The notes under the pieces: model-generated
Database searches by the model: none
Seen by the model: the letters and a program-made list of their open reading frames with translations, nothing else
What the model was told of the DNA's origin: nothing
Part shown: positions 11,218 to 22,486 of the stretch, in pieces
How the letters are laid out: every line of letters starts with the position of its first letter
Numbering within the stretch: the first letter of the stretch is position 1
Translations under genes and position numbers: made by a program
Origin: Charina bottae
Taxonomy: Eukaryota; Chordata; Lepidosauria; Squamata; Charinaidae
Assembly: GCA_023362775.1 (NCBI GenBank)
Contig: JALMGJ010000006.1
Coordinates: forward strand, 13,686,001 to 13,750,000
Direction: 5' to 3'
Length of the DNA: 64,000 nt

Positions 11218-11838
11218 TGCCCTTCCTCCGAACAAAACAAGACAAAGCCCACCACTTTCATTTCTTGGAATGGGAGGCAAGGAAAAGAAGTTTAGTTCAC
11301 TTGGGGCAGAGCCACGTTTCTCAGCAGAGTGAAGTGAAGCAAAGCAAAACTCCATGGAATTTCACTCTTTAGAAGCTGGGAGCTAGGATGCATGATGAAG
11401 CAGCTTCAAAGGGGGGCTTCACCTAAGCTACACAGCACCCCTTTGAAATCTTGCCCAGCTCTACTACTCCCTCAAAAACACCAGACATTGAGATTCTGGT
11501 CCAAGAGTCAAAAGAGGTTTCATACCTCTTTAAGATTTGGAGATGAGACCTTTCTCCAGATCTCCATAAGGAATATTTTTAGTTCTCTTAAGTCACCAGT
11601 TCTCACATTCATCATCCCTCTTTTTTTTTAAGCTTGTTTGTTTATCATCACAACAGAGGCAGTGCCTAGACAGCCATGCTCGATCATGAAAAGCTAGACA
11701 GTCAGATCTTGTTAGTTCTTGGATGGGAGACCAAGAGAAATCACAAAGCTGTGGGCTAAACCAGAATGTTTAAAAAAAAAATCCAGGAAGAAGTCAATGA
11801 CAGACCCCTTCTATATATCACTTTTATCTGAAGTCAGA
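11218..11838. other. Unannotated sequence
   Basis: No supported gene or repeat. Low-content frames only. Confidence 0.35.
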
Positions 11839-11840
11839 CC

Positions 11841-11932
11841 TCTTCCTTCCTTCCTTCCTTCCTTCCTTCCTTCCTTCCTTCCTTCCTTCCTTCCTTCCTT
11901 CCTTCCTTCCTTCCTTCCTTCCTTCCTTCCTT
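11841..11932 (+). repeat. (CCTT)n microsatellite
   Basis: About 23 CCTT/TTCC units on the plus strand. It encodes only artefactual Pro/Leu/Ser or Lys/Gly/Arg repeats. Confidence 0.97.
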
Positions 11933-11979
11933 GCCATTTTCCTCCTTTTAAAGTCTTTGTGATGGTGTATTTTACGATT

Positions 11980-12180
11980 TTAGGATTGTTGGTTGTTGTG
12001 GGTCTTCCGGGCTGTGTGGCCGTGTTCTGGAAGTTGTGGCTCCTAACGTTTCGCCAGCATCTGTGGCCAGCATCTTCAGAGGGCAGGAGCACAGACAGAA
12101 GCGCTCTTTCTGTGCTCAGGTAGAGTGGCAATGTTTGTTTTCTATTTATAGAGCTAAGTTATAGGAGATTAGGTGGGGTT
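11980..12180 (-). mobile_element. Penelope-like element 3' end
   Basis: On the minus strand this matches the common vertebrate PLE terminal region that ends with a CCCGGAAGACCCACAACAAC stretch. It carries a hammerhead-like core at 12041-12085 (separate entry). No reverse transcriptase or GIY-YIG frame is retained, so only the terminal LTR-like part is present. Confidence 0.6.
12041..12085 (-). ncRNA. Hammerhead-ribozyme-like core in a PLE end
   Basis: Read on the minus strand: CTGAAGA (12079-12073) fits the CUGANGA box. GCTGGC at 12071-12066 and at 12058-12053 can pair as stem II with two G-U wobbles around a 7-nt loop. GAAA follows at 12052-12049. The sequence then continues CGTT-AGG, giving an NUH-type cleavage triplet, with AGG able to pair with CCT upstream of the first box as stem I. 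Stem III would be minimal, as in PLE hammerheads, which are thought to act as dimers. The wobble pairs suggest decay, and activity is unknown. Confidence 0.55.
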
Positions 12181-12185
12181 TTTAG

Positions 12186-12300
12186 GATTATTTATTTATT
12201 TATTTATTTATTTATAGTGCTTTTTATACCCCGCCTATCCCCTCCCTAACGGAGGACTCTAGGTGGCTTACATACATATATATACATTTTATCATTATAC
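12186..12300 (-). mobile_element. L2-clade LINE 3' tail fragment
   Basis: (TTTA)n, then an ATACCCCGCCTATCCCCTCC ... GGAGGACTCTAGGTGGCTTA hairpin, matching the minus-strand L2 tail layout with diverged sequence. 5'-truncated. Confidence 0.6.
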
Positions 12301-12504
12301 AATGTCACCAAGTGTAATTAACCCACGCACCAGGAGAGGGGGTAAGGGAACCGGCTCTTCTAAGGCTCTGGACTACAATTCCCAGGATGCCTTGAGCCGG
12401 CTGCTGACGTCCTGTAGATGTCACTTCTGGGTCTGTCCTCACCATTCAATCTTTCCTCTGATCTTTCCTCCGGTGGAACCGGCTCCCGACAGGACGCCAG
12501 CAAA

Positions 12505-12690
12505 TTCTCCCACTTAAGGTGGTACCCATTTTATCTACTTGCTATGCTTTTGAACTGCTGGGTTGACAGGAGCTAGGACTAAGTGACGAGAGCTCACCTC
12601 ATCACGCGGGGTTCGAACTGCCGACCGTTCTGATCGGCAGCCTACAGCTCAGCTGTTTAACTTGCTGAGCCGTCCGTGTCCCCGTTATTA
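12505..12690 (-). mobile_element. Sauria/Squam1-type SINE, partial
   Basis: The antisense of the SINE centre (GGTGGTACCCATTTTATCTA, TGCTATGCTTTTGAACTGCT) is followed by the antisense tRNA-like head (GGGGTTCGAACTGCCGACC). The 3' Bov-B-like end is missing, and the head differs from the other copies, suggesting another subfamily. Confidence 0.75.
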
Positions 12691-13315
12691 GCTCCTTTAC
12701 TGGGGAAGATATGAAATGAATGAGTGAAGCACAGTTCTGTGATTTATTAGGGAAATGAGAATGGAGCTGTGATGAAAATGAGATGGGTGGTGAAAAAATG
12801 TGATAAATAAATAAATAAATAAAACACAATTCTCACCTGCAGAGCTTTCATTTTTTCCAAGTGAGAATCTCGCTCAGTATATAAATGGGGAGAAGCTTCA
12901 CCAATCTTAAAATATCTACAGGGTCTATTTTACAAGCAACAGACTACTGTATTGCATATTCTCACAAGACAGGAAAGAGGGATTCTAAATTCATTACACA
13001 GGGGAATGATTGCTGAGAATGAGAATAGTAATAATATCTGGAATACAAGAATCATGGTATGTGTAGTTTTCAGAACCTGATACACTTATTAGTAAGTATT
13101 CAGATACATTGTGTCTGGGCAACTATACATCCCAGATTTCTTTTGACCCATGATCAAAAGTACAAGTGGAAGTATCATGAACATTTTGCATAATTTATCA
13201 ATACAGTATGTTATTATAAGGTGGACAAATTATTTAGGGAAATTCATCTGGTGCCAACTTGTTACATTTTAGGCACCTGGCAAGGCTTTTCTGAAAAGTC
13301 AACAAGGATTCTCAA
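12691..13315. other. Unannotated sequence
   Basis: A short AAATAAATAAATAAAT run lies near 12805-12824. Otherwise nothing is supported. Confidence 0.3.
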
Positions 13316-13325
13316 TAACTTAGCA

Positions 13326-14210
13326 CTTTATTTATTTATTTATTCATTTGTTTATTTATTTATTTCGTGTCCAGATCAATCTTTACTCTGCCAAAATGTA
13401 GCCACCGCCACAGCTTTGTCATGAGCTTGCTGTAGGTCATCGACAGTAAAAGGCGCCGACTGTAATTGACACACCATCAGATGCTCCAGGTCTTGGATAT
13501 CTCCACATTCACGTAATGTATTGTCATCAGCCAACCACCCCCACTTAAATAAATTCGTCTTGCACCTTGGTACCCCCACCCTCATCCTATTCATTGTCCT
13601 CCAAACTGTATAAGGGAGAGTGTTTCCAGCGGCCATTTCTTCCTTCGGTAAAATACTCAAATCGGTGAGCTCATTCCTCCATTTACTTATTTTATTCTGT
13701 TCTTTGGACCCCTCTAGGGTATTAGTTCTTGCCATAAAGCTCTTTCTAGATTTAAGTCGACAAATTGGAGGAGCATATCCGCTCAGAGGGTGACAAGAGT
13801 CAGTCTCTTGCTTGGTTCTTTCGGCATCTGCTTTTACTTCCCTTCTAATCTTAGGTGGAGCAATGCCAACAAGGGGGTACAGTTTATTAATGGGCATAGG
13901 TTTGAGGCATCCCGTCACTATGCGCATTGCCTCATTCACAGCAATATCTACTTGCTTCACATGTGCCGATGTGTTCCATACTGGTGCCGCATATTCGGCA
14001 GTAGAGACACTCAAGGCCAGAGCTGATACTCGTAATGTAGCTAGCTGGGCTCCCCATGCATAGTTCGTCAGTCGTCGGATGATGTTATTCCTGGCACATA
14101 CTTTAGCCTTGGTATTCAGGCAATGTTGCTTAAAGGAAAGCATTCTGTCCAACGTAACACCCAAATATTTAGGTGTTGGGCAGTGTTGTAATCTGTTAAA
14201 TCTGTATATT
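13326..14210 (-). mobile_element. Recent 5'-truncated non-LTR retrotransposon insertion
   Basis: An 885-bp minus-strand insertion is flanked by a perfect 10-bp duplication TAACTTAGCA (13316-13325 and 14211-14220). Its 3' end is an AAATAAATAAATA-type tail at the low-coordinate side. The whole interior above the tail is one open frame (next entry). The intact frame and exact duplication make it one of the youngest insertions here. Its clade is not the L2, CR1, L1 or Bov-B type found elsewhere in the window. Confidence 0.85.
13376..14164 (-). pseudogene. C-terminal part of a LINE reverse transcriptase protein
   Basis: This 262-residue frame lacks its own start: the frame is open back to the insertion boundary at 14210, and the ATG/GTG-type start is only a convention. 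It begins with the motif YLGVTLDR and continues with KVCARNNIIRRL, STAEYAAPVWNTSAH and PLVGIAPPKIRRE, the thumb and C-terminal region of Jockey-superfamily-like LINE proteins. A Cys/His cluster (CGDIQDLEHLMVC) near residues 218-230 resembles the C-terminal zinc-binding motif of such proteins. There is no catalytic YADD motif because the copy is 5'-truncated, so it cannot encode an active enzyme. Clade is uncertain. Confidence 0.8.
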
Positions 14211-14220
14211 TAACTTAGCA

Positions 14221-14483
14221 GTATGAAACCGTGACTCTTAACTCTGTTTTTCTCTCCTGTTTACATGCTGCTCTGGTTGAATTGTTTTACTTGGATATTT
14301 GGAGGTTTCTGAAATCTTTAGCCAGATGGTTGTATAAAGATGTCTTGAATTCATATTTATAAATTTGGGCAATTGTGGGATTCAGAAGCAGAACCAAAGA
14401 CCTGTGTAGACTTGCATTCATTCTTGATAATGGAAAATAAAGGCAAATAGGAACTCACTAGCAAGACTAAAGTGCAATAAGCA

Positions 14484-14530
<47 letters not shown>

Positions 14531-15959
14531 ACTGTTACCACATTGATACCAGTTCTTTCTTTGCTTGGGATTTTCACTTGTAACCATGGCAGAATTAGGA
14601 AAAATTGGGCAAAATGAATAGGGCCAGTTTTGCCTTGATTACTGGTAGCCTGGGAAAGAATGCGGATTCAAAATAACCAATATTATCATAACAGCTAAAG
14701 AAAGAGGTTTCTGTACTACCTACTGAGTTATACATACTGTACATGGAAGGAAGGGGACACATCACCTTTGAATATGAATTCGTAGAATTTTGAAGGCTGG
14801 ATATCCATCCATCCATCCATTTTTAGACCATTTTTGTGGGTCATGGCTTAAAAGAGGAGCAAAGCAATAAGACAAAACTAAGCAATGCACAAGGAAGCAA
14901 AGCCAGTGTACGTTCAGTTGAGCACACATTACCTTTGTCAACACTTGCAAGCACACTGAACAATGTGCAAGCTTTCTTTTCAAAAAGTACAAGAGATGGT
15001 CATCTGGACTCACCCAAAGAGTTGTTGATTTTTACCTCTCATTTCAAACCAGGCACTGAATGTTAGAGTTGATGTTACTTTTTCCAAGTTGAGTGCACTT
15101 GGCCAAAGAGGAAAAAGGGCACCTCTTAAAAGCCCCAAGCCCCTTTTTGTGTTTACAAAGCAAAGGTTCCCAAGTTCCAGAAAGCAGAGCAGACATCTGG
15201 AGGGGAAAGAACCATTATTGGTATTGATCATTCTTCTCCCCCATTGTTTTCAGTTCAGATTTGATTTATTTTTCAAGCTCACTTTAGGAAAGAAAAAAGC
15301 TGAATAAGAAAAAGGGAGAAAAGTAGATTAATAAAGTAGATAGATTGTTGAGTAGTGGTCAGGTGTTTTAGCTTTTGCTGAAACCAAATTAGCACAGCTT
15401 TTATTTTAGGTCAGCACAAAAGAGGCTTGCAGCAAGCCAGCCAAACATCTCCCTAAATTCACGTTCTGCAGCTTGCCAGGTGCTCAGCAACTCCTCTGGG
15501 CAGGTGGCCAAAACAGAAGACCCAATGTGCCCACTGGGGCTTGCCACATGTCCACACTTAGAGGTGAAATTCAGACCCGTGAGTCATGCATTGAGCATTC
15601 CTGAGCTTAAGTGGAAGCAATTCACAGACAACTGGGGCAAAGGGAATAAATCTGCTGGTAGTGGAGAAGAATGAGTGGGACAATGGCCAAGAGGAAGAGC
15701 TGTGTATATTGATTTCCTTTGTTAATGAGACTGAAAGGCAGAATCCAAGCAATCAGAGGACCATTAGACTGGCTGCTGTTGAAAAGAAAGGATTATGCAT
15801 CTGTAAATGTATCAAATATCTATTTACATTTATTCCTCATCCTACCGGCTCATGGCACTCAGGACAACTTCCAAGGATAAAGTCACTATTAATGTAACAT
15901 TAAAATAAACTGAAAACATTAACATATTGTTATTAAAGAATATTTAAAGCCAAATTTAA
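14221..15959. other. Mostly unique sequence
   Basis: Contains a (CA)n run at 14486-14532. No transposon body, exon or RNA is supported. The several 60-85-residue frames overlap on both strands and show no domains. Confidence 0.35.
14486..14532 (+). repeat. (CA)n microsatellite
   Basis: About 22 dinucleotide units, slightly interrupted at the 3' side. Confidence 0.95.
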
Positions 15960-16740
15960 CAGAGCCAGTTGACCTGCCTCAGGTCCACTGGAGATTTATT
16001 CCAAAGATCTGGTAATGCTTTGGAGAAGATCACTTGAGGGACATACACCATAGCAGCCTCTTACACAGGCAGGACCATCAAGAATCTCTCCCCAGAAGGT
16101 CTTAGACTGTAGTGTGGTCAATTCTGGGTAAATCAATCTCTCTAATATGCAGAGCCATTTAGGGCTTTTTAGGTAAGCACCAGGACCATATCTTGGACCT
16201 CGCACACTATCAGCAGCCATTGCATTATTCCCAGAGCAGGAGTGACATGTGCCCATCTTCAGAGCCCATGTACTACCCTGGCTACAATGTTATGGACCTC
16301 TGGACCATCTTTAAGGACAGTGAATCCTGTCACTGAATCCACTTGTACCTCTAGCAACATTTTAGCATCCAAGAACACCCCCAAATCCTGTACTTGGTCC
16401 TGTAGGAGGAATGCCTTCACATTCAGCCTCATGATAAAGGCCTTCCTGGATTCACAAACTAGTCAGCAAGAGGATTTCCATCTTCCTGGGATTCAATCTC
16501 AGTCTACTAACCCTCATCCTATCTATTATAACCCACAAACACTGATCCAGCAATTCCACTCCTGGTTTAGATATATATATAAAAGATAAAGTTGAATATT
16601 ATCTGCATATTGATGCCATCTCATTCCAGATGGCCCATCCCAGTGGCTTCATATAAATATTAAACAGCATGGGGTAGAAGATTGAACTCCATGGAACCCC
16701 ACAGCATGACTGCCATGAGGCTGAATAGGAGTCTCCCAAC
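15960..16740 (-). mobile_element. Old L2-like LINE remnant
   Basis: The antisense of the RT motif region is visible around 16640-16700, where TTCATATAAATATTAAACAG corresponds to the LFNIYMKPLG motif of L2-type RT. Around 15990-16200 the sequence follows the organisation of the L2 C-terminal region. Multiple frame breaks show that it is an old fragment. Confidence 0.5.
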
Positions 16741-17463
16741 AACAAACCTTTTCCCAGATGTTGGGGGTCCATTTATGGAAGAAATGTTTCCAGGCAAAAC
16801 AAGAAGACCTGCCAGAATGGTGAGATCAGCCATTACAATTCATTTCTTCAAAGGGGAGGAGGAGGAGGAGGAATATTTTTTTTATGCATGAGGCACAGAA
16901 TTTGGGCTTCTCCAGCTTGATTTCTAGGTCAGCCAAAGCATTCATTGTACATACCAGAGATACATGAAGTTGATATTGATTTCCAGATCTACCAAAGCAT
17001 CTGTGATGTAGAAGTAAGGACTCTTTTCCACTTGTACCTAACAATGGGACAACCATGCCCTAGCAACATCTTTTTTAAGCCATGACTCCATGGCATTGCC
17101 TTCAAAGCCCATGAGTGAAACAAGCTTAAGTCATCCTTGGCTGTAACAGTACTAAAGCAATGTTTTCCCCCTTATTCTAACCCCATCCAAGGGCAACCTC
17201 AAGAGTGTAAAATCAGTTAGAATCTGTCACTCGTTACAAAGGTGATTTGAAACAAAGGCCATAAAAGCATAATAAAGTCTGATAATTGAGGCAATCAATT
17301 TAATGCCAGCATATATTTTTTTCTGGAAACTCAAGGATGAGTGGATAACATTATAACTCAGCTGTGGGAAAAGGCCTAAGACAAAGAGTCAATTTTACCA
17401 TGCAAGAGCTATCCTGCACGGTTGTTTGAATTACACCCAACCGTTTAGTGAATGGTCACAATG
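16741..17463. other. Unannotated sequence
   Basis: A short (GGA)n run lies at 16856-16871. Nothing else is supported. Confidence 0.3.
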
Positions 17464-17535
17464 GATATTTATTATTTATTTATTATTTCTAACTTATATC
17501 ACCGCCCATCTCCCCCCACAAGGGGACTCACAAGG
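17464..17535 (-). mobile_element. L2-clade LINE 3' tail fragment
   Basis: TATTATTTATTTATTATTTC and then CACCGCCCATCTCCCCCCAC: only the last ~70 bp of the LINE is present on the minus strand. Confidence 0.6.
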
Positions 17536-19200
17536 GGATATGTCATTATACCCGCCTTCACCTCCTGCATTTCAGTCTGGCCACCCCATTTATTAATTCC
17601 ACATCAACCAACCACTTCATAGCCCTTATGAATTTCAGTCCCATCAAGAACAGCCTTATGAAAGTGCACTAGCCCCATGGGCTACATGCCTTTACATAGT
17701 GCTTCTGCTTTTTTCTGATAGTGACCAGTATCACACTACCGTTGTTTGTATTTGTCAAGCGGATCTTGCTTTTTTCAGAATTTCTGAAAAACCATTTCCA
17801 AGTGATTGCTTAGCATCACTTAAAAGTTTGGCTGGTGCAGTACCATCCATCAGTTGCAGTTCGATAAGTCTTATGACCTCATGCGGTCTCCCCTAATTTT
17901 CCAGATCAGGAAGTTAACTGAACCACCATCCCCCAAATTGGAAATCTTTTGAGTGATGAATTGTTAGTAGACTCCCCCTCCACCCCTTTCTTCCAAGAGG
18001 AGAAAGAATGAATAGGCAAGGAAGTCTCCTATTCAGATCAATACTCTCATTAACTACATTTAATTCATTCAACTTGATTGATTTGTTAGCTGCAGAATGA
18101 GGTCAGAGTAAAGTCCCGTCCGATTCACTGAACTCCACAGCTGTTCTATAGATAGATTCTTGGCTTCAGGGAGTAAAACCTACTTTCTCAGCATGGCTAA
18201 TTGGATTTCAGGGCACCCAAAGAGAAAGTCTTTCGTCTTGAGAAAATGTATAGGTTAGGAAATTGAAAATGGTGTTTCAATCCCACCATTCAATTGTTAG
18301 CCTGATTACAGAAGCCACAGTGGTCTGCGTTTAAATTTGGGAGAGGCAGGTTCACATCTTAAATGGGCAAATAAAGTTGTTGGGTGAGGTATTCTGATAA
18401 TATTGTTGTTTTAAGCTTTCTTGTCAGAAGTGTTTTATTATTCATGTGGGGGGGGGGGCTTTGAGGGGGATGTGAGAGCAAGTGTCCTGGGCTCAGACAT
18501 GGAAAGATGAAGGGGTGGGAGATATCCAGAATATAGTCCAGTATTTGCAACAGTCAGACAGATCATCTGTGCAGTGATCCATTAATCATTTAACTGATTA
18601 GATTTATTGCCTTGAATGAAAGGCCTTTCACTGAAAGCAATCAATCTAATCTATTAAAATAAAGTCCCAAGGGCTGTTTCCCAGTTCTGAGTTTTCCCCA
18701 TACACTTCAGTTTCTTCAATAATTATTTGCAGTGGACAAAACAACAAAAAGAAAATCACATTGACACAAGACTCAATATGAAGAAAGGCATTCTCTCTTG
18801 GGTCACTAAGAGGCTCCTGATTATTCATCACTGCAGGTAAATGTCACACGTCAACTGAATGTATTTCTAAACAGTGGTTGAGAATCCATCAAAGAGAGAG
18901 GAAGGGAGAAAGAAGGGACATTTACTTGGGCAACTGAGTCTATTAATTTTGCAGGGTGAGGAAGGAAACAACATGATGAGAGCAGGTGGAAGTTTAATAG
19001 TTTGCTGGTCCTTGGGCAATATGAGGAACAAAATAATAAAGTAGAGCAGACTGGAGGGGCCATCTCTGTTTACTGCTGCTGGGAAGAGCTGGCTGGGAAG
19101 CCCAACACGATGCAGTTCAATGGCAAGATATGTTCTGCAGTTGAATAGCAAATGCCAGATACACTGTACAACCTAGCTCAATAATAGTTCTTGTGAACCT
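17536..19200. other. Mostly unique sequence
   Basis: About 1.6 kb without a recognisable repeat or gene. A G9 run occurs near 18450. Open frames are short and domain-less. Confidence 0.35.
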
Positions 19201-19210
19201 AGTTCAATAG

Positions 19211-19775
19211 TTGTTGTTGTTGTTGTTCAGTCGTTTAGTCATGTCCGACTCTTCGTGACCTCATGGACCATAGCACACCAGGCCTTCCTGTCCTCCACTG
19301 TCTCTCGGAGTTTACTCAAATTCATGTTCATTACATTGGTGATGCTATCTAACCATCTCATCCTCTGCCGTCCCCTTCTCCTTTTGCCTTCAGTCTTTCC
19401 CAGCATCAGGGTCTTTTCCAGTGAGTCCTCTCTTCGCATTAGGTGGCCAAAGTATTTGAGCTTCAGCTTCAGCATCTGTCCTTCCAATGAGCAGTCAGGG
19501 TTGATTTCCTTTAGGATTGACTGGTTTGACCTCCTTGCAGTCCAAGGGACTCTCAAGAGTCTTCTCCAGCACCACAGTTCGAAAGCATCAATTCTTTGGC
19601 GCTCAGCCTTCCTTATGGTCCAACTCTCACAACCATACATTACTACTGGAAAAACCATAGCTTTAACTATACGGACCTTTGTCAGCAAGGTGATGTCTCT
19701 GCTTTTTAATATGCTGTCTAGGTTTGCCATAGCTTTCCTCCCAAGGAGCAAGCGTCTTTTAATTTCATGGCTGCA
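19211..19775 (-). mobile_element. Bov-B (RTE) LINE 3' end
   Basis: The minus-strand frame at 19239-19751 (170 residues) contains VMYGCESWTIRKAE, RRLLRVPWTARRSNQSILKE, YFGHLMRREDSLEK, LMLGKTEGKRRRGRQRMRWL and EDRKAWCAMVHEVTKSRT, which is the C-terminal region of the Bov-B reverse transcriptase. The 3' end is (GTT)n on the plus strand, i.e. (AAC)n in sense. Catalytic RT motifs are missing by 5' truncation. TTCAATAG-like repeats at 19203-19210 and 19776-19783 may be its target duplication. Bov-B is the partner LINE of the Sauria SINE, so it explains that SINE's 3' end. Confidence 0.9.
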
Positions 19776-19783
19776 GTCAATAG

Positions 19784-20430
19784 GACTTGTGAAAAGGATC
19801 TGGGAGGCCTTATGAAGACTGCTGCAACTGCCAAAAGAACCAATACAATCTTGGGCTGCATCAACAAAGGCCTAATATTGAGATCATGGGAAATGATATT
19901 TCTGTTCTATGCTGCACTGATCAGACCACATCTGGAATACACTTCTGTTTGCCGCTATAGAATAAGAGTGCTGAGGAACAGGAACAAGTGCAGAGAAGAG
20001 TGTCAGAGATGTTGAAGGGCTTGGAGGCTAAATTTTATGAAGGCTGGTGAAAGGAACTGGGAATGTTTAGCTTAAAGAAGAGAAGGCTAAGGGGAGATAT
20101 GAGAGCAGTCTTCCAATAAGCGAAGGGCTGTCACAGGGAAAGAGGCGTGGATTTATTCTCCATACTGCCCAAGGGTAGGACAAGAGCCAATGGGTGGAAG
20201 CTTTTCAGAGGGAGATCCAAACTTGAAATAAGGATACATTTCCTGATTGCGACAGCTATTAAACTGTGGAACAGCCTGCCTCCTGGAGTTATGGGGTCTC
20301 CATCACTGGAGTTATTAAAGCAAAGGTTGAATGACCATTTGTCTGGGATGGTCTAAGGATTCTTGCCTTGGGCAAGGGGTTGAACAGGCAGACCTTCAAG
20401 GTCCCTTCCAACCTTAGGATTCTCTGACAC
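19784..20430 (+). mobile_element. CR1 LINE 3' end
   Basis: Two frame-shifted plus-strand pieces match the CR1 RT carboxy terminus: NTILGCINKGLILRS and ALIRPHLEYTSVC near 19840-19960, then LWNSLPPGVMGSPSLELLK near 20256-20320. The 3' UTR ends AACCTTAGGATTCTCTGAC, the short direct-repeat end of CR1 elements. Dead by frameshifts. The Bov-B end next to it may have been inserted into it. Confidence 0.85.
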
Positions 20431-21089
20431 CTCCCACCCCAGTTCTTCTTCATAGCAGCCATTGAAGGTAACTGCCCCATGGGAAGGAGCAGCATAACTG
20501 TTGCTCTAGTGCTCTAGCCTTCCTCCTGGAGCAGCCCATTTCCATCACCTCTGTCTATTGTAACATTAAGAACAGCTAGCTGGACATTCTTGTTTTTCTT
20601 TTCCTTCCCTTTCCTTTTGTGCGGTGTGGGGTGCCTAACAGGAAGGAAGGTCTTCTTTTCATTATTGCAGAAACTGGTCAGCAAGCTTCTAAGATGGTGG
20701 ACCATTGTATCAATATTATAAAGGTTCATACTAATTCAATTCAGAAGAACTAAACATCCTCCAATGTAGGAATGAATTGCTTTGTGCTGCTTCTCTGTTT
20801 GATGCCTAACCCTGAGTGAGAAATAATGAGCAAAAGGACCTTCATGCAGTCTGATTTGTAAATTCATAGATAAAATGGAAATCTGTAAAATGTGTCTCTG
20901 AATGGGTATTATGCAATTTTTAAACTTTATGTTATCCTTCTGTTGTCACAGGTCCCAGAATCGGATTACCAAAGCTAAAAAAGCACTTTAGGCATATAAC
21001 TCAGACATGTATGCATTTGTGCATATGCATGTGTGCATATGTGTGCATATGTGTGCATGTATATACAGTATGTTACACAGACACTTGCA
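20431..21089. other. Unannotated sequence
   Basis: No supported feature. Alternating TGCATATG motifs lie at 21010-21060. Confidence 0.3.
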
Positions 21090-21129
21090 CACACACACAC
21101 ACACACACACATACACACATACACAGAGG

Positions 21130-21256
21130 TATGAGAACTAATGTGGTGTACTGGTTAAGCTGGACTACGAGTGGGGCAGCCCAGAGTCTAGTCTTCCTTT
21201 AGACATGGAAACCAGCTGGGTGACCTTGGGCTAGTCACTCCCTCTCAGCCCTAGAC
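21130..21256 (+). mobile_element. MIR/CORE-like SINE, 5' part
   Basis: The head (TGTGGTGTACTGGTTAAGC) and core (GGGTGACCTTGGGCTAGTCA) are present, ending in CTCAGCCCTAGACAGGG. The tail is lost. It is preceded by a (CA)n run (21088-21122). Confidence 0.7.
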
Positions 21257-21359
21257 AGGGAACTCAAAAGTATTTATCTACCTATCTGCATTGACTAGCA
21301 TGGTAGATGATGGTCCATAACCTTTAATGCAGAGGCTTTCATCTTGCAAGTGGGTTGAT

Positions 21360-21505
21360 TCTCCTTCTCCTTCTCCTTCTCCTTCTCCTTCTCCTTCTCC
21401 TTCTCCTTCTCCTTCTCCTTCTCCTTCTCCTTCTCCTTCTCCTTCTCCTTCTCCTTCTCCTTCTCCTTCTCCTTCTCCTTCCTTTCTCCTTTCTCCTTTC
21501 TCCTC

Positions 21506-21507
<2 letters not shown>
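21360..21507 (+). repeat. (CTTCTC)n pure pyrimidine tract
   Basis: About 20 perfect CTTCTC units then CTTTCTC units: nearly 150 bp with no purine on the plus strand. The Leu, Ser-Pro and Arg repeat frames that span it are artefacts. Confidence 0.98.
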
Positions 21508-21508
<1 letters not shown>

Positions 21509-21553
<45 letters not shown>

Positions 21554-21562
21554 TATCATCCA
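21509..21562 (+). repeat. (ATC)n microsatellite
   Basis: About 17 ATC units directly after the CTTCTC tract. Confidence 0.97.
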
Positions 21563-22113
21563 CAGAGAGAGAAATTGATCAAACTTCTCTTTGCAAAAGT
21601 GTAGCAATGATATGCTGATGAATTTGGGCATGTCCTTGTAATGGGTTTATCCCCATATTTGGATTATAGCTTGAAAAATGCCCATCCTTTTCATTGCATG
21701 TGTCTACAGGGTGATCTCTATTGCACATTGCACATTGGAGCCTGCCCTGTTCTGTCTCCAGAAATGGGATAGTCCCAAGCAACTGCAACCAGCAATAGAA
21801 TATATTTCAGTATTCAGTAAGCTGAGGGAAGGAGTTTAGGCAGAGTTACCTGGCGGGATTAGTCACCTATCAAGTTGTCTGACTTGGAATGAGGGGGGAG
21901 GGAGCTCTCCCAACTCTGCTTGTGTCCACTGTTCTGTGAATACAGGTCTAGTGCTCTTCTAAAGCAGGGCTAAACCTGTGTTCAAAAAATATGGCTAAGA
22001 TGCAACAAGTGCAGAGGTGGGGCACAGTGTGAAGCAGGAAGGAATTCTCCCTATGCTCCTGCACAGTGTAACCCCTCCTCTGGCCCTGTCAGCCAGGTTA
22101 TTCCTGAACAGGG
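21563..22113. other. Unique flank of the LTR retrotransposon
   Basis: No gene or repeat call. A segment around 21951-21995 (GCTCTTCTAAAGCAGGGCTA) resembles 28058-28092 on the other side of the LTR element. Confidence 0.35.
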
Positions 22114-22118
22114 GACTA

Positions 22119-22486
22119 TGTAAGGTGCTCCTCTCCGATGCCCTAAAATCCCTTTCTCTAGAGTAAACCACAGGAGCAAGGTTTCTTAGAAGTAAAAGGA
22201 TTTATTACGGTGCATGAAAGCTAACACAAACAAAGACTGGAATGAGCAAGCATGCCTGGTAGGTTACATTTAAACCTTTCCCTCCCCATAGTTCTTTGAT
22301 GTAGATATGCAGATCGCCCGGTCGCCAGGGGCTCGGACAGTCATTTGCAAGCCTGTGAAGTGCCGCTTAGCATATCGGAGCGAGGCGTCCCTTGTCAGCG
22401 CTGTTGTCTCTCTCGTGTCAGTTTCAGACTTCCCGCCTTACAGAAAGCTGTCTGCATAATGGCAGAGGTCTGCTAGAACTCTGACA
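22119..22486 (-). repeat. 3' LTR
   Basis: Starts TGTAAGGTGC and ends CTCTGACA on the plus strand. It carries the antisense of an AATAAA signal (TTTATT, 22201-22206) and the same 12-nt AAAGACTGGAAT block as the other LTR (22232-22243). Confidence 0.97.

Noticed and set aside
21278..21631. Long frames of Leu, Ser-Pro, Arg, Asp or Met-Glu-Gly repeats on both strands
   Set aside because: They are translations of the CTTCTC and ATC microsatellites, open in several frames at once.
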